A stretch of 64,000 bases of DNA, from assembly GCF_015714715.1 (NCBI RefSeq), contig NZ_WAHS01000001.1:1178001-1242000 (forward strand), written 5' to 3'. Both the position numbers and the translations under genes were made by a program. The stretch's first letter is position 1, and every line of letters starts with the position of its first letter. Positions 18,091 through 26,382 of the stretch are shown piece after piece. Below the pieces are notes generated by a model, which saw only the letters and a list, made by a program, of their open reading frames with translations, ran no database searches and was not told where the DNA came from. The stretch comes from Aestuariivirga litoralis (lineage in GTDB: Bacteria > Pseudomonadota > Alphaproteobacteria > Rhizobiales > Aestuariivirgaceae).

Positions 18091-19644
18091 TTAGAAGTCG
18101 GTGGGGGCGCCGCCTTCGCGCTTGCGGCGCTCGACGAAATCCTTCAGCGCTTCGTGCACGCCTTCATCCATGGGCGGCTTCACATACTCGTTAAGTGCCT
18201 GTTTATAAACCTGATTGGCCTTCTTGTAGGCATCGGGCGAACCAGCGGCGACCCATTGCTGGTTGTTGCGCCAGTCCGAGATCAGCGGCGAATAGAAGGC
18301 ATTGGTGTAGCGGTTCAATGTGTGCTGCGTGCCAAAGAAGTGGCCACCAGGACCGACATCCTTGATGGCTTCGAAGCCGAGTGCATCTTCATTGATTTCA
18401 AGTGGTTGAAGGAACTCTGTGACCATTTGGATGAGGTCCACGTCGAGCACGAATTTCTCGAAGCTGGCCACAAGCCCGCCTTCCAGCCAGCCGGCGCCAT
18501 GCATGATGAAATTGCCGCCGCCCTGTGTCAGGCCCCACAGTGAGAACACGCTTTCATACGCGGCCTGTGCATCCACCGTGTTGGCGGCGTTGGTGTTGGA
18601 GGTGCGGTACGGCACTTTGTAGCGTCTTGCGAGCTGTCCGCCGACAATTTGCGCCTTCATATATTCCGGCGTGCCGAAAGCTGGCGCACCTGACTTCATG
18701 TCCACATTGGACGTGAAGCCACCATAGATGACCGGGGCACCCTTCTTGACCAATTGGCAGAAAGCGATGCCCGCGAGAGCTTCGGCGTTCTGCAATACGA
18801 GCGCGCCTGCCATCGTCACCGGAGCCATGGCACCCGCCAGCGTGAACGGAGTCACGCAGACAATCTGGCCCGCGCGGCAGAAACGCAACATGCCATTCAG
18901 CATGTTGAAATCAAGCTTCAGCGGCGAGTTGGTGTTGACGATGGTCATCACCGATGGTTCGCGGTGGAACTGCTCATCATCAATGCCACGCATCAGCTTG
19001 GCAATCATCAAAGCATCCTGGGTGCGCTCCTCGCCCAGTACATAAGCGGTGAGCGGCTTGTCCATGATGGTAGCCATGTCATAGAGCGCATCGAGATGGC
19101 GGATCGAGGCGTGGATATCCACCGGCTCCACAGGGTAACCAGCGGAGAAATTGATCGTGTTGAAATACTGGCCGAGCCTCAGGAAGTTCTGATAGTCGGC
19201 GCGGTTGCCGGTGCGGCGGCCGCCTTCCATGTCATGGGCGTTGGGCGGCGAGCCCACCGTGCCATACATGATGTTGTTGCCGCCGATGACACGGCTGTGG
19301 GCCGGGTTGCGGGCGTGAAGCATGAAGGTTTCCGGCGCGTGGGCGACCAATTCCTCGATCATGGCCGGGTCAAAGCGCACGCGCTCCCCATCAATCTGCG
19401 CGCCCGCCGCCTTCAGCAGCGCGTGGGCTTCCGGATGGTTGAAATCCATGCCGATCTCGGAGAGCACTTTCAGCGAGGCGCGGTGGATCGATTCCAGCTC
19501 ATCGGCTGAAATAATCTCGGTGGGCGCAAAGCGGCGCTGCACTTTACGCTCGGGCAATTGCTGCAAGCCGGATCCGCCGCCTGCACCAGGATTGGCGCGA
19601 GCTCCGCCCCGGCGGCGGCGTGGTTCAGTTTCCAAAGTACTCAT
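18091..19644 (-). CDS. MttB-family (trimethylamine methyltransferase-like) corrinoid methyltransferase, copy 1
   Basis: TIM-barrel methyltransferase of the MttB superfamily. The start ATG at 19644 has GGAGG 8-9 nt upstream; the frame extends further but without a ribosome site. The N-terminus is Arg/Gly-rich and low complexity (RRRRGGARANPGAGGG). The core shows IHRASLKVLSEIGMDFNHPEA, FMLHARNPAHSRVIGG, MYGTVGSPPNAHDMEGG, PFTLAGAMAPVTMAGALVLQNAEAL and DVGPGGHFFGTQHTL. The frame contains no in-frame UAG, so it is a non-pyrrolysine member like MtgB (glycine betaine), MtpB (proline betaine) or MtcB (carnitine). Substrate therefore is probably a quaternary amine or betaine, but this is inference. 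It overlaps the LysR gene by 4 nt and faces a divergent paralogue. Length 517 aa. Confidence 0.9.
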   Translation of the reverse strand: MSTLETEPRRRRGGARANPGAGGGSGLQQLPERKVQRRFAPTEIISADELESIHRASLKVLSEIGMDFNHPEAHALLKAAGAQIDGERVRFDPAMIEELVAHAPETFMLHARNPAHSRVIGGNNIMYGTVGSPPNAHDMEGGRRTGNRADYQNFLRLGQYFNTINFSAGYPVEPVDIHASIRHLDALYDMATIMDKPLTAYVLGEERTQDALMIAKLMRGIDDEQFHREPSVMTIVNTNSPLKLDFNMLNGMLRFCRAGQIVCVTPFTLAGAMAPVTMAGALVLQNAEALAGIAFCQLVKKGAPVIYGGFTSNVDMKSGAPAFGTPEYMKAQIVGGQLARRYKVPYRTSNTNAANTVDAQAAYESVFSLWGLTQGGGNFIMHGAGWLEGGLVASFEKFVLDVDLIQMVTEFLQPLEINEDALGFEAIKDVGPGGHFFGTQHTLNRYTNAFYSPLISDWRNNQQWVAAGSPDAYKKANQVYKQALNEYVKPPMDEGVHEALKDFVERRKREGGAPTDF

Positions 19645-20543
19645 TCTTTTATTGCCTCCAAGGCGGGGTCGGCAGCAACCTGCTTCACCAGCCAGTCTTC
19701 GAATCTCTTGATCTTGTTCTTGTTGCGGTTCGCCGTTGAGCAGGCAAAATACCAATTGTGCTTGTGCGGAACGCGTAAGGGAAAGGGCTGCACCAGGCGG
19801 CCCAGTTTGATTTCTTCGGCGGCATAGGGGCCGATGGTCATGGCGGCACCACGGCCTTCAACTGCAGCTTCCTGAGCCAGGATGTAGCTGTCCACGGTGA
19901 GGCGGTTGGCGGGTTTCACGCCCGTGACCCCTGCCCCTTCGAGCCAGATGTGCCAGTCTTCCTCGGCGGTATAGACGTCAATCAATTTGGCATTGGCCAG
20001 GTCTTGCGGCTTGGTCAGCTTCATCTTGGGCGAACAGACCGGCACGAGATAGGATTTGAAGAGCGGGCGGTAATAATGGCCGGGCAGCTTGGTGCGGGCG
20101 AGGATGATGCCGACATCGACATTGCGCTCGTCGAAGTTCCAATCGAAGTATGATGTTGAGAGGCGTACCTTCACATCCGGGAAGCGGCGCTCGAAATCAT
20201 GCAGGCGCGGAATTAGCCATTTCAATGCCACGGTCACATAGACCTGGATGGTCAATTCCTTGTCGGTATTCGCGGGCCTGAGGGCGCGGGTCTGCGCTTC
20301 AATCTGGTCGAAGGCTTCGCGCACGGCGGGGAAATAGCTTTGGCCATGGGTGGTGAGTTCGGCACGGCGCGCATCACGGCGGAACAGCTGCACATCGAGG
20401 CGCTGCTCCAAAAGCTTGATCTGGTGGCTGACGGCAGATCGGGTGATGCCCAGTTCACCGGCCGCCATGCGGAAAGAACCCAAGCGTGCAGCGGCCTCAA
20501 AGGCAGTCAACGCGCGGAGCGGCGGCAGATCACGACGGGCCAA
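19641..20543 (-). CDS. LysR-family regulator, GcvA-like
   Basis: DNA-binding transcription factor. The N-terminal helix-turn-helix (residues 6-65) reads LPPLRALTAFEAAARLGSFRMAAGELGITRSAVSHQIKLLEQRLDVQLFRR, the GcvA/AmpR/TrpI-like form starting LPPLRAL. The rest is a periplasmic-binding-like effector domain. It lies between two mttB-like genes: translationally coupled to copy 1 (4-nt overlap) and divergent from copy 2 with 164 nt between starts. That arrangement is classic for a LysR protein controlling the divergent gene from the shared region 20544-20707, with the effector probably a substrate of the methyltransferases. No operator could be read with confidence. Confidence 0.93.
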   Translation of the reverse strand: MARRDLPPLRALTAFEAAARLGSFRMAAGELGITRSAVSHQIKLLEQRLDVQLFRRDARRAELTTHGQSYFPAVREAFDQIEAQTRALRPANTDKELTIQVYVTVALKWLIPRLHDFERRFPDVKVRLSTSYFDWNFDERNVDVGIILARTKLPGHYYRPLFKSYLVPVCSPKMKLTKPQDLANAKLIDVYTAEEDWHIWLEGAGVTGVKPANRLTVDSYILAQEAAVEGRGAAMTIGPYAAEEIKLGRLVQPFPLRVPHKHNWYFACSTANRNKNKIKRFEDWLVKQVAADPALEAIKE

Positions 20544-20707
20544 GGAAATTCACCAATCACAAGTTCAGGGACGGGATTAGCATAGATTTTGTGCAGCTAA
20601 GCCCGCAAGGGGGTGGTGACATTTTTTAACCACGGATGAAGCATGGCATCTTGGCAAACTGCCCGCCGCTGGCGCAAACTAACACCATTCCAAGGGAGTT
20701 CAAGATC

Positions 20708-22270
20708 ATGAGTCTGGCCGAAAATCAAAGCCGCAGGCGTGGTGGCCGCGAGGCCAGGCAAGCAATGCGTGCAAAGCCAGTTCCCCTCGCTGAAGGTGCA
20801 GTGCGCCCAGGCATGGTGGGTGGGCAATACAAGCCCCTTACCCAACTGGATATGGAACGCATTCATGAAACAGCGCTGAAACTTCTGGAAACAGTTGGTT
20901 TCGGCTCGCCTATCCCGTCGTGTATTGAAGCACTGACCGCCAAGGGCGCCTTCCTCAAGAATGGCAGATTGTGCCTGCCGCGCACTCTGGTGGAAGATAC
21001 GATTGCCAAGGCCGCGCGCCACTTTCCGCTTTATGCCCGTGACCCGAAACATGACCTCGAGCCATGGGGCAACAAGGTTTACTTCGGCACTGCGGGTGCG
21101 GCCGTTCATGTGGTGGATATCGAGAAGCGCGAATACCGCGAATCCTTCCTCGCTGACCTTTACGATGCAGCGCGCATCGTCGACACCTGCGAGCACATCC
21201 ACTTCTTTCAGCGCGTGCTGACGGCGCGCGACATGATCACGGGTCATGACCTCGACATCAACACGCTTTATGGCAGCATTGCAGGCACCACCAAACATGT
21301 GGGCACCTCGATGGTGGATCCCGTGCATGTGGAAGAATGCCTGAAGATCCTGCATCTGGTTGCCGGCGGTGAAGACAAGTGGCGCGAGCGCCCCTTCGTT
21401 TCGCAATCCAATTGTTTTGTGGTTCCGCCGCTGACATTTGCCGAGGACGCCTGCAAGTGCCTCGAAGTCGCCGCACGCGGTGGCATGCCCGTGCTGTTGC
21501 TCTCGGCAGCGCAAGCGGGTGCCACGGCGCCGGCAGCGCTTGCCGGCACTGTGGTTCAGGCGGTCGCTGAATGCCTGATGGGCCTTTGCTACATCAATGC
21601 GGTCGTGCCGGGTGCGAAAGCGATCTGGGGACCCTGGCCCTTCGTTTCTGATTTGCGCACCGGTGCAATGAGCGGCGGCTCGGGTGAACAGGCGCTGATC
21701 ACATCGGCCTGCGCACAGATGGGCCATTTCTATGATCTCACCGTGGGCTCTGCGGCCGGCATGTGCGATTCAAAGATGCCAGACATCCAGGCCGGTTATG
21801 AAAAAGGTGTCACCGCCGGCATCTCGGCGATGACGGGCATCAACCTGATGTATGAATCAGCCGGCATGCATGCTTCGCTGCTCGGCTTCTGCCTTGAGAG
21901 CCTGCTGATCGACAATGACATGCTGGGCTCGATCAACCGCAATGTGCGCGGCATCGAAGTCAATGACGCAACCTTGTCTTTCGAGGTGATCTCGGATGTG
22001 TGCCTGGTTGGGCCGGGACATTATCTGGGCAGCGACCAGACGCTTTCCATGATGCAGAGCGAATATATGTATCCCAAGCTGGGCAACCGCATGAGCCCGA
22101 AAGAATGGAACGAGGCCGGCAAGCCCGACATTCTGGAACGCGCCATCGCCAAGAAAAATGAAATCCTGAGCACGCATTTCCCGGAGACGATCTCCAGGGA
22201 AATTGATGATCTGATCCGCGCCAACCACGACATCAAACTGCCGCGTTCCTACATGCAGCCGAAGGGCTGA
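20708..22270 (+). CDS. MttB-family (trimethylamine methyltransferase-like) corrinoid methyltransferase, copy 2
   Basis: Second MttB-superfamily TIM-barrel methyltransferase (520 aa). ATG at 20708 with AAGGGAG about 10 nt upstream. Its N-terminus is Arg-rich like copy 1 (SRRRGGREARQAMRAK). Core motifs are MERIHETALKLLETVGFGSP, YARDPKHDLEPWGNKVYFGTAGAAVHVVD, LYGSIAGTTKHVGTSMVDP, PPLTFAEDACKCLEVAARGGMPVLLLSAAQAGATAPAALAG and DVCLVGPGHYLGSDQTL. No in-frame UAG, so no pyrrolysine. It differs clearly from copy 1, suggesting a different substrate or a heteromeric role rather than recent duplication. It begins a plus-strand run with the iron-sulfur, homocysteine-methyltransferase-like and GFA genes. 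Confidence 0.9.
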   Translation: MSLAENQSRRRGGREARQAMRAKPVPLAEGAVRPGMVGGQYKPLTQLDMERIHETALKLLETVGFGSPIPSCIEALTAKGAFLKNGRLCLPRTLVEDTIAKAARHFPLYARDPKHDLEPWGNKVYFGTAGAAVHVVDIEKREYRESFLADLYDAARIVDTCEHIHFFQRVLTARDMITGHDLDINTLYGSIAGTTKHVGTSMVDPVHVEECLKILHLVAGGEDKWRERPFVSQSNCFVVPPLTFAEDACKCLEVAARGGMPVLLLSAAQAGATAPAALAGTVVQAVAECLMGLCYINAVVPGAKAIWGPWPFVSDLRTGAMSGGSGEQALITSACAQMGHFYDLTVGSAAGMCDSKMPDIQAGYEKGVTAGISAMTGINLMYESAGMHASLLGFCLESLLIDNDMLGSINRNVRGIEVNDATLSFEVISDVCLVGPGHYLGSDQTLSMMQSEYMYPKLGNRMSPKEWNEAGKPDILERAIAKKNEILSTHFPETISREIDDLIRANHDIKLPRSYMQPKG

Positions 22271-22286
22271 AACTCTAAAAGGCGGT

Positions 22287-22913
22287 ATGGAACATCCGAT
22301 CCTCAACCGCATCCGGCAGGAGAGTTTCGCTCCGCTCGGCTGGTTTGAGCCGAAGGGGATGGATGACACGCGCTTTGTGATCCTGATCGGCAATGCCGGA
22401 CCCGACATGTTCCGCCGCTTCACCCGTGATGGCGGCGGCGTGATGGATGACTGGACGCGGCGTGTGGTGGCGCCGCTGGCGGACGATCTGGGCGCGCGGG
22501 CCGTTTATCCTTTCGAGAAACCTTACCAGCCGTTCCAGCAATGGGCGCGGGCGGCTGGCGTGGGGCATCAATCGCCTCTGGGCCTGAATGTGCATAACAC
22601 TTACGGCCTGTGGCACGCCTTTCGGGCGGCACTTTTATTCCCGGTGGCGTTTGATCTGCCGCGTGCCTCTGCTGGTGCTCACCCTTGCGAGACTTGTGAG
22701 GGCAAGCCCTGCCTGCATGCTTGCCCGGTTTCGGCCTTTGATGGCACGCATTATGATGTGGAGGCCTGCGCCACGCATATTCATGGCGATAACACCTGCA
22801 TGGAAAACGGCTGCAAGGCGCGGCTTGCCTGCCCGGTTGGTGTGCGCTACCGCTATCAGCCTGCGCAGATCCAATTCCACATGAAAGCCTTCAAGGACGC
22901 CCACCCGATATGA
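22287..22913 (+). CDS. Small 4Fe-4S protein resembling the QueG / cobalamin-binding reductase fold
   Basis: A 208-aa protein I cannot name with certainty. The C-terminal part has a ferredoxin-like set: CETCEGKPCLHACP (CxxCxxxxCxxxCP) and a second group with CMENGCKARLACP, eight Cys in all, enough for two clusters. The segment before it (AAGVGHQSPLGLNVHNTYGLWHAFRAALLF) follows the pattern of QueG-like proteins (AGLGxxGKxxLLxxxxYGxWxxxxALL), whose fold binds cobalamin in epoxyqueuosine reductase and is shared with reductive dehalogenases and CblC. The start is 16 nt after mttB copy 2, and its stop overlaps the next gene by 4 nt. In this setting it could reduce or carry a corrinoid for the MttB proteins; this is a hypothesis. 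Confidence 0.7.
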   Translation: MEHPILNRIRQESFAPLGWFEPKGMDDTRFVILIGNAGPDMFRRFTRDGGGVMDDWTRRVVAPLADDLGARAVYPFEKPYQPFQQWARAAGVGHQSPLGLNVHNTYGLWHAFRAALLFPVAFDLPRASAGAHPCETCEGKPCLHACPVSAFDGTHYDVEACATHIHGDNTCMENGCKARLACPVGVRYRYQPAQIQFHMKAFKDAHPI

Positions 22914-23821
22914 GTTACGCCTTCATTGCCGAAAAACTGAAAGCCGGATTACCGATCATCCTGGATGGTGGCACGGGCACTGACATCGAGCGGCGCGGTG
23001 CGCCGATGAGCACGGCCACCTGGTGTGCGGATGTCAACGCCACCCATGGCAATATCGTGCGCGAGGTTCATGCGGATTATGTGAAGGCGGGGGCCGACAT
23101 TATTGCTGCGAATACCTTTGCCACCTCCATGCTGTCCTTTGATGCCTATGGCCGTGCTGACGAAGCCTTGGCGCTGGACGCGGTGGCGGTCGGCTTTGCC
23201 AAAGAGGCTGCTAAGGGTCGCAAGGTTGCGGTGGCGGGATCATTCTCCACCCAGCGTCCAGTGATTGCCGGGACTGACCGCACCAATATGAGCCGAAGCT
23301 GGACGCGCGATGAGGCCAAGGCGCTGTTCAAGCGTAAGGCCGATAATCTCAAGGCACTCGGCGTTGATCTCATCATGATGGAAATGATGCGCGATACGGA
23401 TTACTCGCTCTGGGCCTGCGAGGCGGCGATGGAGATGGGCCTGCCCGTGTGGATCGGCATTTCGGTGGAACGTGTTGAGGGCGAGTTGGTAGGCTTTGGC
23501 CGCACCGATCAGAAGCTCTCCGAAATTGCCCCTGCCCTTGCCGCGCTGAAACCTGCCGCCATGTGCATCATGCACACATCCGCCAATGACACGGATGAGG
23601 CGCTGCAGATTTTGCGCAAGAGCTTCTCAGGTCCTATCGGCGCCTATCCGGAATGCGGCTATTACAAAGCGCCCAACTGGGTGTTTGAAGATGTAATTTC
23701 GCCAGAGGACCTGATTGCCAAGTCGCATGACTGGCAGAAGCTTGGTGCTTCCATTTTTGGCGGCTGCTGCGGGATTGGGCCTACACATATTAAAGCGCTT
23801 GCTACGGAGTTTGCATCTTGA
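22910..23821 (+). CDS. Homocysteine S-methyltransferase family protein with altered first zinc ligand
   Basis: TIM-barrel protein of the BHMT/MmuM/MetH-N family (303 aa). The start region IILDGGTGTDIERRG, VHADYVKAGADIIAANTFATS, and the C-terminal GASIFGGCCGIGPTHI with the paired zinc Cys are clear. The usual third ligand, Cys of an (I)NC motif, aligns with His in AAMCIMHTS, with a Cys three residues earlier, so the zinc site may be built differently. The family moves a methyl group to homocysteine from betaine, S-methylmethionine or methylcorrinoid. Placed after two MttB-like genes and an iron-sulfur protein (4-nt overlap), it is a plausible methyl acceptor step to methionine. The substrate is not shown by sequence. 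Confidence 0.88.
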   Translation: MSYAFIAEKLKAGLPIILDGGTGTDIERRGAPMSTATWCADVNATHGNIVREVHADYVKAGADIIAANTFATSMLSFDAYGRADEALALDAVAVGFAKEAAKGRKVAVAGSFSTQRPVIAGTDRTNMSRSWTRDEAKALFKRKADNLKALGVDLIMMEMMRDTDYSLWACEAAMEMGLPVWIGISVERVEGELVGFGRTDQKLSEIAPALAALKPAAMCIMHTSANDTDEALQILRKSFSGPIGAYPECGYYKAPNWVFEDVISPEDLIAKSHDWQKLGASIFGGCCGIGPTHIKALATEFAS

Positions 23822-24195
23822 AGACTGGTTCCTGCCTGTGTGGCGCAGTGGCTTACGAAGTGCATGGCCCACTGGATGACATTCTGGTTTGCCATTGCAC
23901 CCAATGCCGCAAGCAGACCGGGCATTATTGGGCCTCGACCCATTGCACCGACAAGGATTTGAAGTTCGTCCGGCAGGACGGGTTGAAATGGTTTCATTCC
24001 TCTGACATGGCCAAGCGCGGGTTCTGCAAGGAATGCGGTTCCACCCTGTTCTGGAAGAAGCTTCCGGATGACGGCATCATCTCGATCAGTGCCGGCACGA
24101 TTGACGGCAAGACGGGCCTGCAGATCAGCGCGCATTTGTTCGAGGAAGACAAGGGCGATTACTACGAAATCGCGGCGGATGCACCGCGCCGATAA
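23818..24195 (+). CDS. GFA (glutathione-dependent formaldehyde-activating)/CENP-V family protein
   Basis: Small (125 aa) zinc protein. TTG start at 23818 overlaps the previous stop by 4 nt and has GGAG 8 nt upstream. Zinc ligands are visible: SCLCGAV (CxC), CHCTQC (CxCxxC) and CKECGS (CxxC). The founding member was proposed to help form S-hydroxymethylglutathione from formaldehyde, but most members have no proven function. If the upstream methyltransferases handle methylated amines, formaldehyde detoxification would fit, although this remains inference. It closes the run that begins with mttB copy 2. Confidence 0.9.
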   Translation: MKTGSCLCGAVAYEVHGPLDDILVCHCTQCRKQTGHYWASTHCTDKDLKFVRQDGLKWFHSSDMAKRGFCKECGSTLFWKKLPDDGIISISAGTIDGKTGLQISAHLFEEDKGDYYEIAADAPRR

Positions 24196-24346
24196 CGCCA
24201 GAGACGGAACAAGCGTCATAATCCGGCGTTTTCCACGGGCGTTTGCGCCTTAATTGTTGCCTTTGATCGCGCGAGCGAATTTGGCATAAGGCTTTCATGC
24301 GTTGCGTGATTTGGAGTTTCGCCAGGGTGAACTTTTGATCCCTTCT

Positions 24347-25900
24347 ATGGTCAATGACAGTGAGCGGCTGCATCTTGCCGCTTTTCCGCGGTGGCTGGGC
24401 TTTGCGGCCCTGTGCACGGGCATGGCCATGGCGATCCTGGACATCCAGGTGGTCGTCACCTCGCTTCCGGTCATCGAGCAGGCGCTGAATATCGGCGCGG
24501 ACCAGATGAGCTGGGTTCAGACTTCTTATTTGATTGCTGAAGTGATCGCTATTCCGCTCACTGGCTTGCTCACACGTGTATTTGGCCTCAAGCGTTTGCT
24601 GCTTGCCGCGTTGCTCGCTTTCACGCTGGCATCGATTGCTTGTGCGTTTTCCAGCAATTTTATTGAACTGCTGGTGGCACGCTCGATCCAAGGTGCGGCT
24701 GGCGGCGTGCTGATCCCGATTGTGTTTTCGGCGATCTTCTTTCTCTTTCCTCCTGGCATCCAGCAATCGGTTGCCACCACGCTGGCAGCGTTCCTTGCCG
24801 TGCTGGCACCCACGCTTGGGCCTTTGATTGGCGGTTGGCTGACTGATCATTATTCATGGCACTGGCTTTTCCTGATCAATATTCCGCCAGGCATTTTAGC
24901 CATGTTTGCGGGCCTGTGGGCTTTGCCATTTGTGGCAAAGAGGATGGAACTCTTTAAAGGTCTGGATTGGCTTTCGCTCGTGCTGCTCGCGGTTGGACTG
25001 GCAGCACTGCTGATCGGGCTTAAATATGCACCGAAAGATGGCTGGCTGCATCCCCTCGTGCTGTTCTGGTTTGCGCTGTCGCTGGGGTCATTGTTCTGGC
25101 TGTGGCGGCGGCCCAATCCGGCCATCATGTTTCATCTGCTGGAAGACCGTTCGCTGTTCTTTGGCTGTGTGCTCAGTTTCATCATTGGCTTTGCGCTTTA
25201 TGCCAATATCTATGTGATCCCGGTCTTCATGTCTTTCGTGCGCGGGCATACGCCGCTGGAAATCGGCATCACCACTTTGGTCATGGGCCTGTCGCAATTG
25301 TTCTTCGCGCCTTTTGCGGTGCAGATTGACCGCTGGTTCAATGCCCGTTGGCTGGCGGCGATCGGCTTTACCGCGTTCGGCATTGGCCTGTTCATGAATG
25401 CGCATCTGAATGTGAACTCTGACTATGACGCGTTTTTCTGGCCGCAGGTGCTGCGCGGCATCGCCTCCACCATGTGTGTGCTGCCACCGATCCGCATGGC
25501 GATGGCGCTTTTGCCGCTCGACAAGGTGAGCGAGGGCTCCGGACTCTTCAACGTGTCGCGCAATATTGGCGGTGCACTGGGGATTGCTGTTGTCGATACG
25601 CTGATTTTCTCGCGCACCCCCATTCATGCTGACCAGATCCTGGATTGGGTGAAGACTGCGCCGGACAAGGCGGCGGCCGCCATGCAGATTCCGGTGACAG
25701 ATGTGCCTGCGCCCGATGATGCCATGGCCTTTATGGGGATCTCGGATTTGGTGCAGTCGGCCGCTCTCACCTTTTCGATCAACGAATCATGGATCCTGCT
25801 GGGGATTGTTTCGCTGGTGGCCCTGCCGGTGATTCTGTGGATGGGCCCGGTCAAAAGTGCCTTGCCGGTGCGCAAACTCAACCAGAACCCTGAGGTTTAG
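24347..25900 (+). CDS. MFS transporter, DHA2 (EmrB/QacA-like) drug:H+ antiporter family
   Basis: Inner-membrane efflux permease with about 14 predicted helices (517 aa). Motifs include GMAMAILDIQVVVTSLPVIEQAL in TM1 (family motif D1 region), SWVQTSYLIAEVIAIPLTGLLTRVFGLKR (motif A/B area) and APTLGPLIGGWLTDHYSWHWLFLINIPPG (DHA2 motif C and WRWxFxINxP). The start is uncertain: ATG 24347 begins close to TM1, and a TTG at 24302 would add 15 residues. The gene follows the GFA gene on the same strand by about 150 nt, so it may or may not belong to that transcription unit. There is no adjacent membrane-fusion protein. Substrate unknown. Confidence 0.92.
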   Translation: MVNDSERLHLAAFPRWLGFAALCTGMAMAILDIQVVVTSLPVIEQALNIGADQMSWVQTSYLIAEVIAIPLTGLLTRVFGLKRLLLAALLAFTLASIACAFSSNFIELLVARSIQGAAGGVLIPIVFSAIFFLFPPGIQQSVATTLAAFLAVLAPTLGPLIGGWLTDHYSWHWLFLINIPPGILAMFAGLWALPFVAKRMELFKGLDWLSLVLLAVGLAALLIGLKYAPKDGWLHPLVLFWFALSLGSLFWLWRRPNPAIMFHLLEDRSLFFGCVLSFIIGFALYANIYVIPVFMSFVRGHTPLEIGITTLVMGLSQLFFAPFAVQIDRWFNARWLAAIGFTAFGIGLFMNAHLNVNSDYDAFFWPQVLRGIASTMCVLPPIRMAMALLPLDKVSEGSGLFNVSRNIGGALGIAVVDTLIFSRTPIHADQILDWVKTAPDKAAAAMQIPVTDVPAPDDAMAFMGISDLVQSAALTFSINESWILLGIVSLVALPVILWMGPVKSALPVRKLNQNPEV

Positions 25901-26382
25901 GGCCCGGCGCAACCTGTGGGACCCTTCGCGGCGCGCCACTATATTTTTGCATTCTGCCGCTTCCGGCTCTTGACGACAGAGTCAAGGCTCGCACCCCCTC
26001 CTCCACAAACAAACTTTGGCTGTGATTTTTAAGCGGAGAGTTCTTGAGCTTAAAGCCAGAATCGGATGAGTATGGACTTCACCGCAGGCTCGTATGGGCC
26101 GTTAACACAATATGTAGTGGTTAACCTTTCGTTTACACACTAAGTATTGACGTTTGAAGCGGCCTGCATTACCTTAGATTTCCAAGGTGTGCAGCGGGTT
26201 TTGCAGCGGTTTTTCCGCGAGAAAGCCCCGTTAGTGAAGACGCCACAGATACTTAAGGCGTCAACGCGTTGGGGGCGAGAACCTTCGCCAAACAGAAGAG
26301 TTGTCAAACACGGGGCTAGGCTACCCGTGCGTATTTTTGCGCGCGGGTGGAATTGGGCACATTTTATATCGGGACAAGGCAA
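25901..26382. other. Long upstream region of nrdJ
   Basis: About 480 nt without a credible gene. It holds a small inverted repeat CTTGAC/GTCAAG at 25969-25986, the NrdR box pair at 26105-26152, and then about 230 nt of leader before the nrdJ ATG. I looked for a cobalamin riboswitch B12 box and did not find one. Confidence 0.6.
26105..26152 (+). promoter_or_regulatory. Tandem NrdR boxes upstream of nrdJ
   Basis: Box 1 at 26105-26120 reads ACACAATATGTAGTGG, 14 of 16 matches to the NrdR consensus (acaCwAtATaTwGtgt). Box 2 at 26137-26152 reads ACACTAAGTATTGACG, weaker (about 11 of 16) but with the core C, A, T, T and G kept. Start-to-start spacing is 32 bp, the three-helical-turn spacing typical of NrdR-controlled ribonucleotide reductase promoters. 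This predicts repression of nrdJ by NrdR when dATP is high. A TTAA-N7-TTTA element lies between the boxes. Confidence 0.75.

Noticed and set aside
20597-21727. Minus-strand open frame of 376 codons
   Set aside because: Shadow of mttB copy 2, covering also the promoter region of the LysR gene; no recognisable product.
18091-22270. Pyrrolysine (UAG read-through) in the mttB-like genes
   Set aside because: Both frames run through to normal ends without in-frame UAG, so they belong to the non-pyrrolysine branch.
25901-26382. Possible cobalamin riboswitch in front of the B12-dependent nrdJ
   Set aside because: I could not find the conserved B12 box or the surrounding stem arrangement; the NrdR boxes explain the region better.
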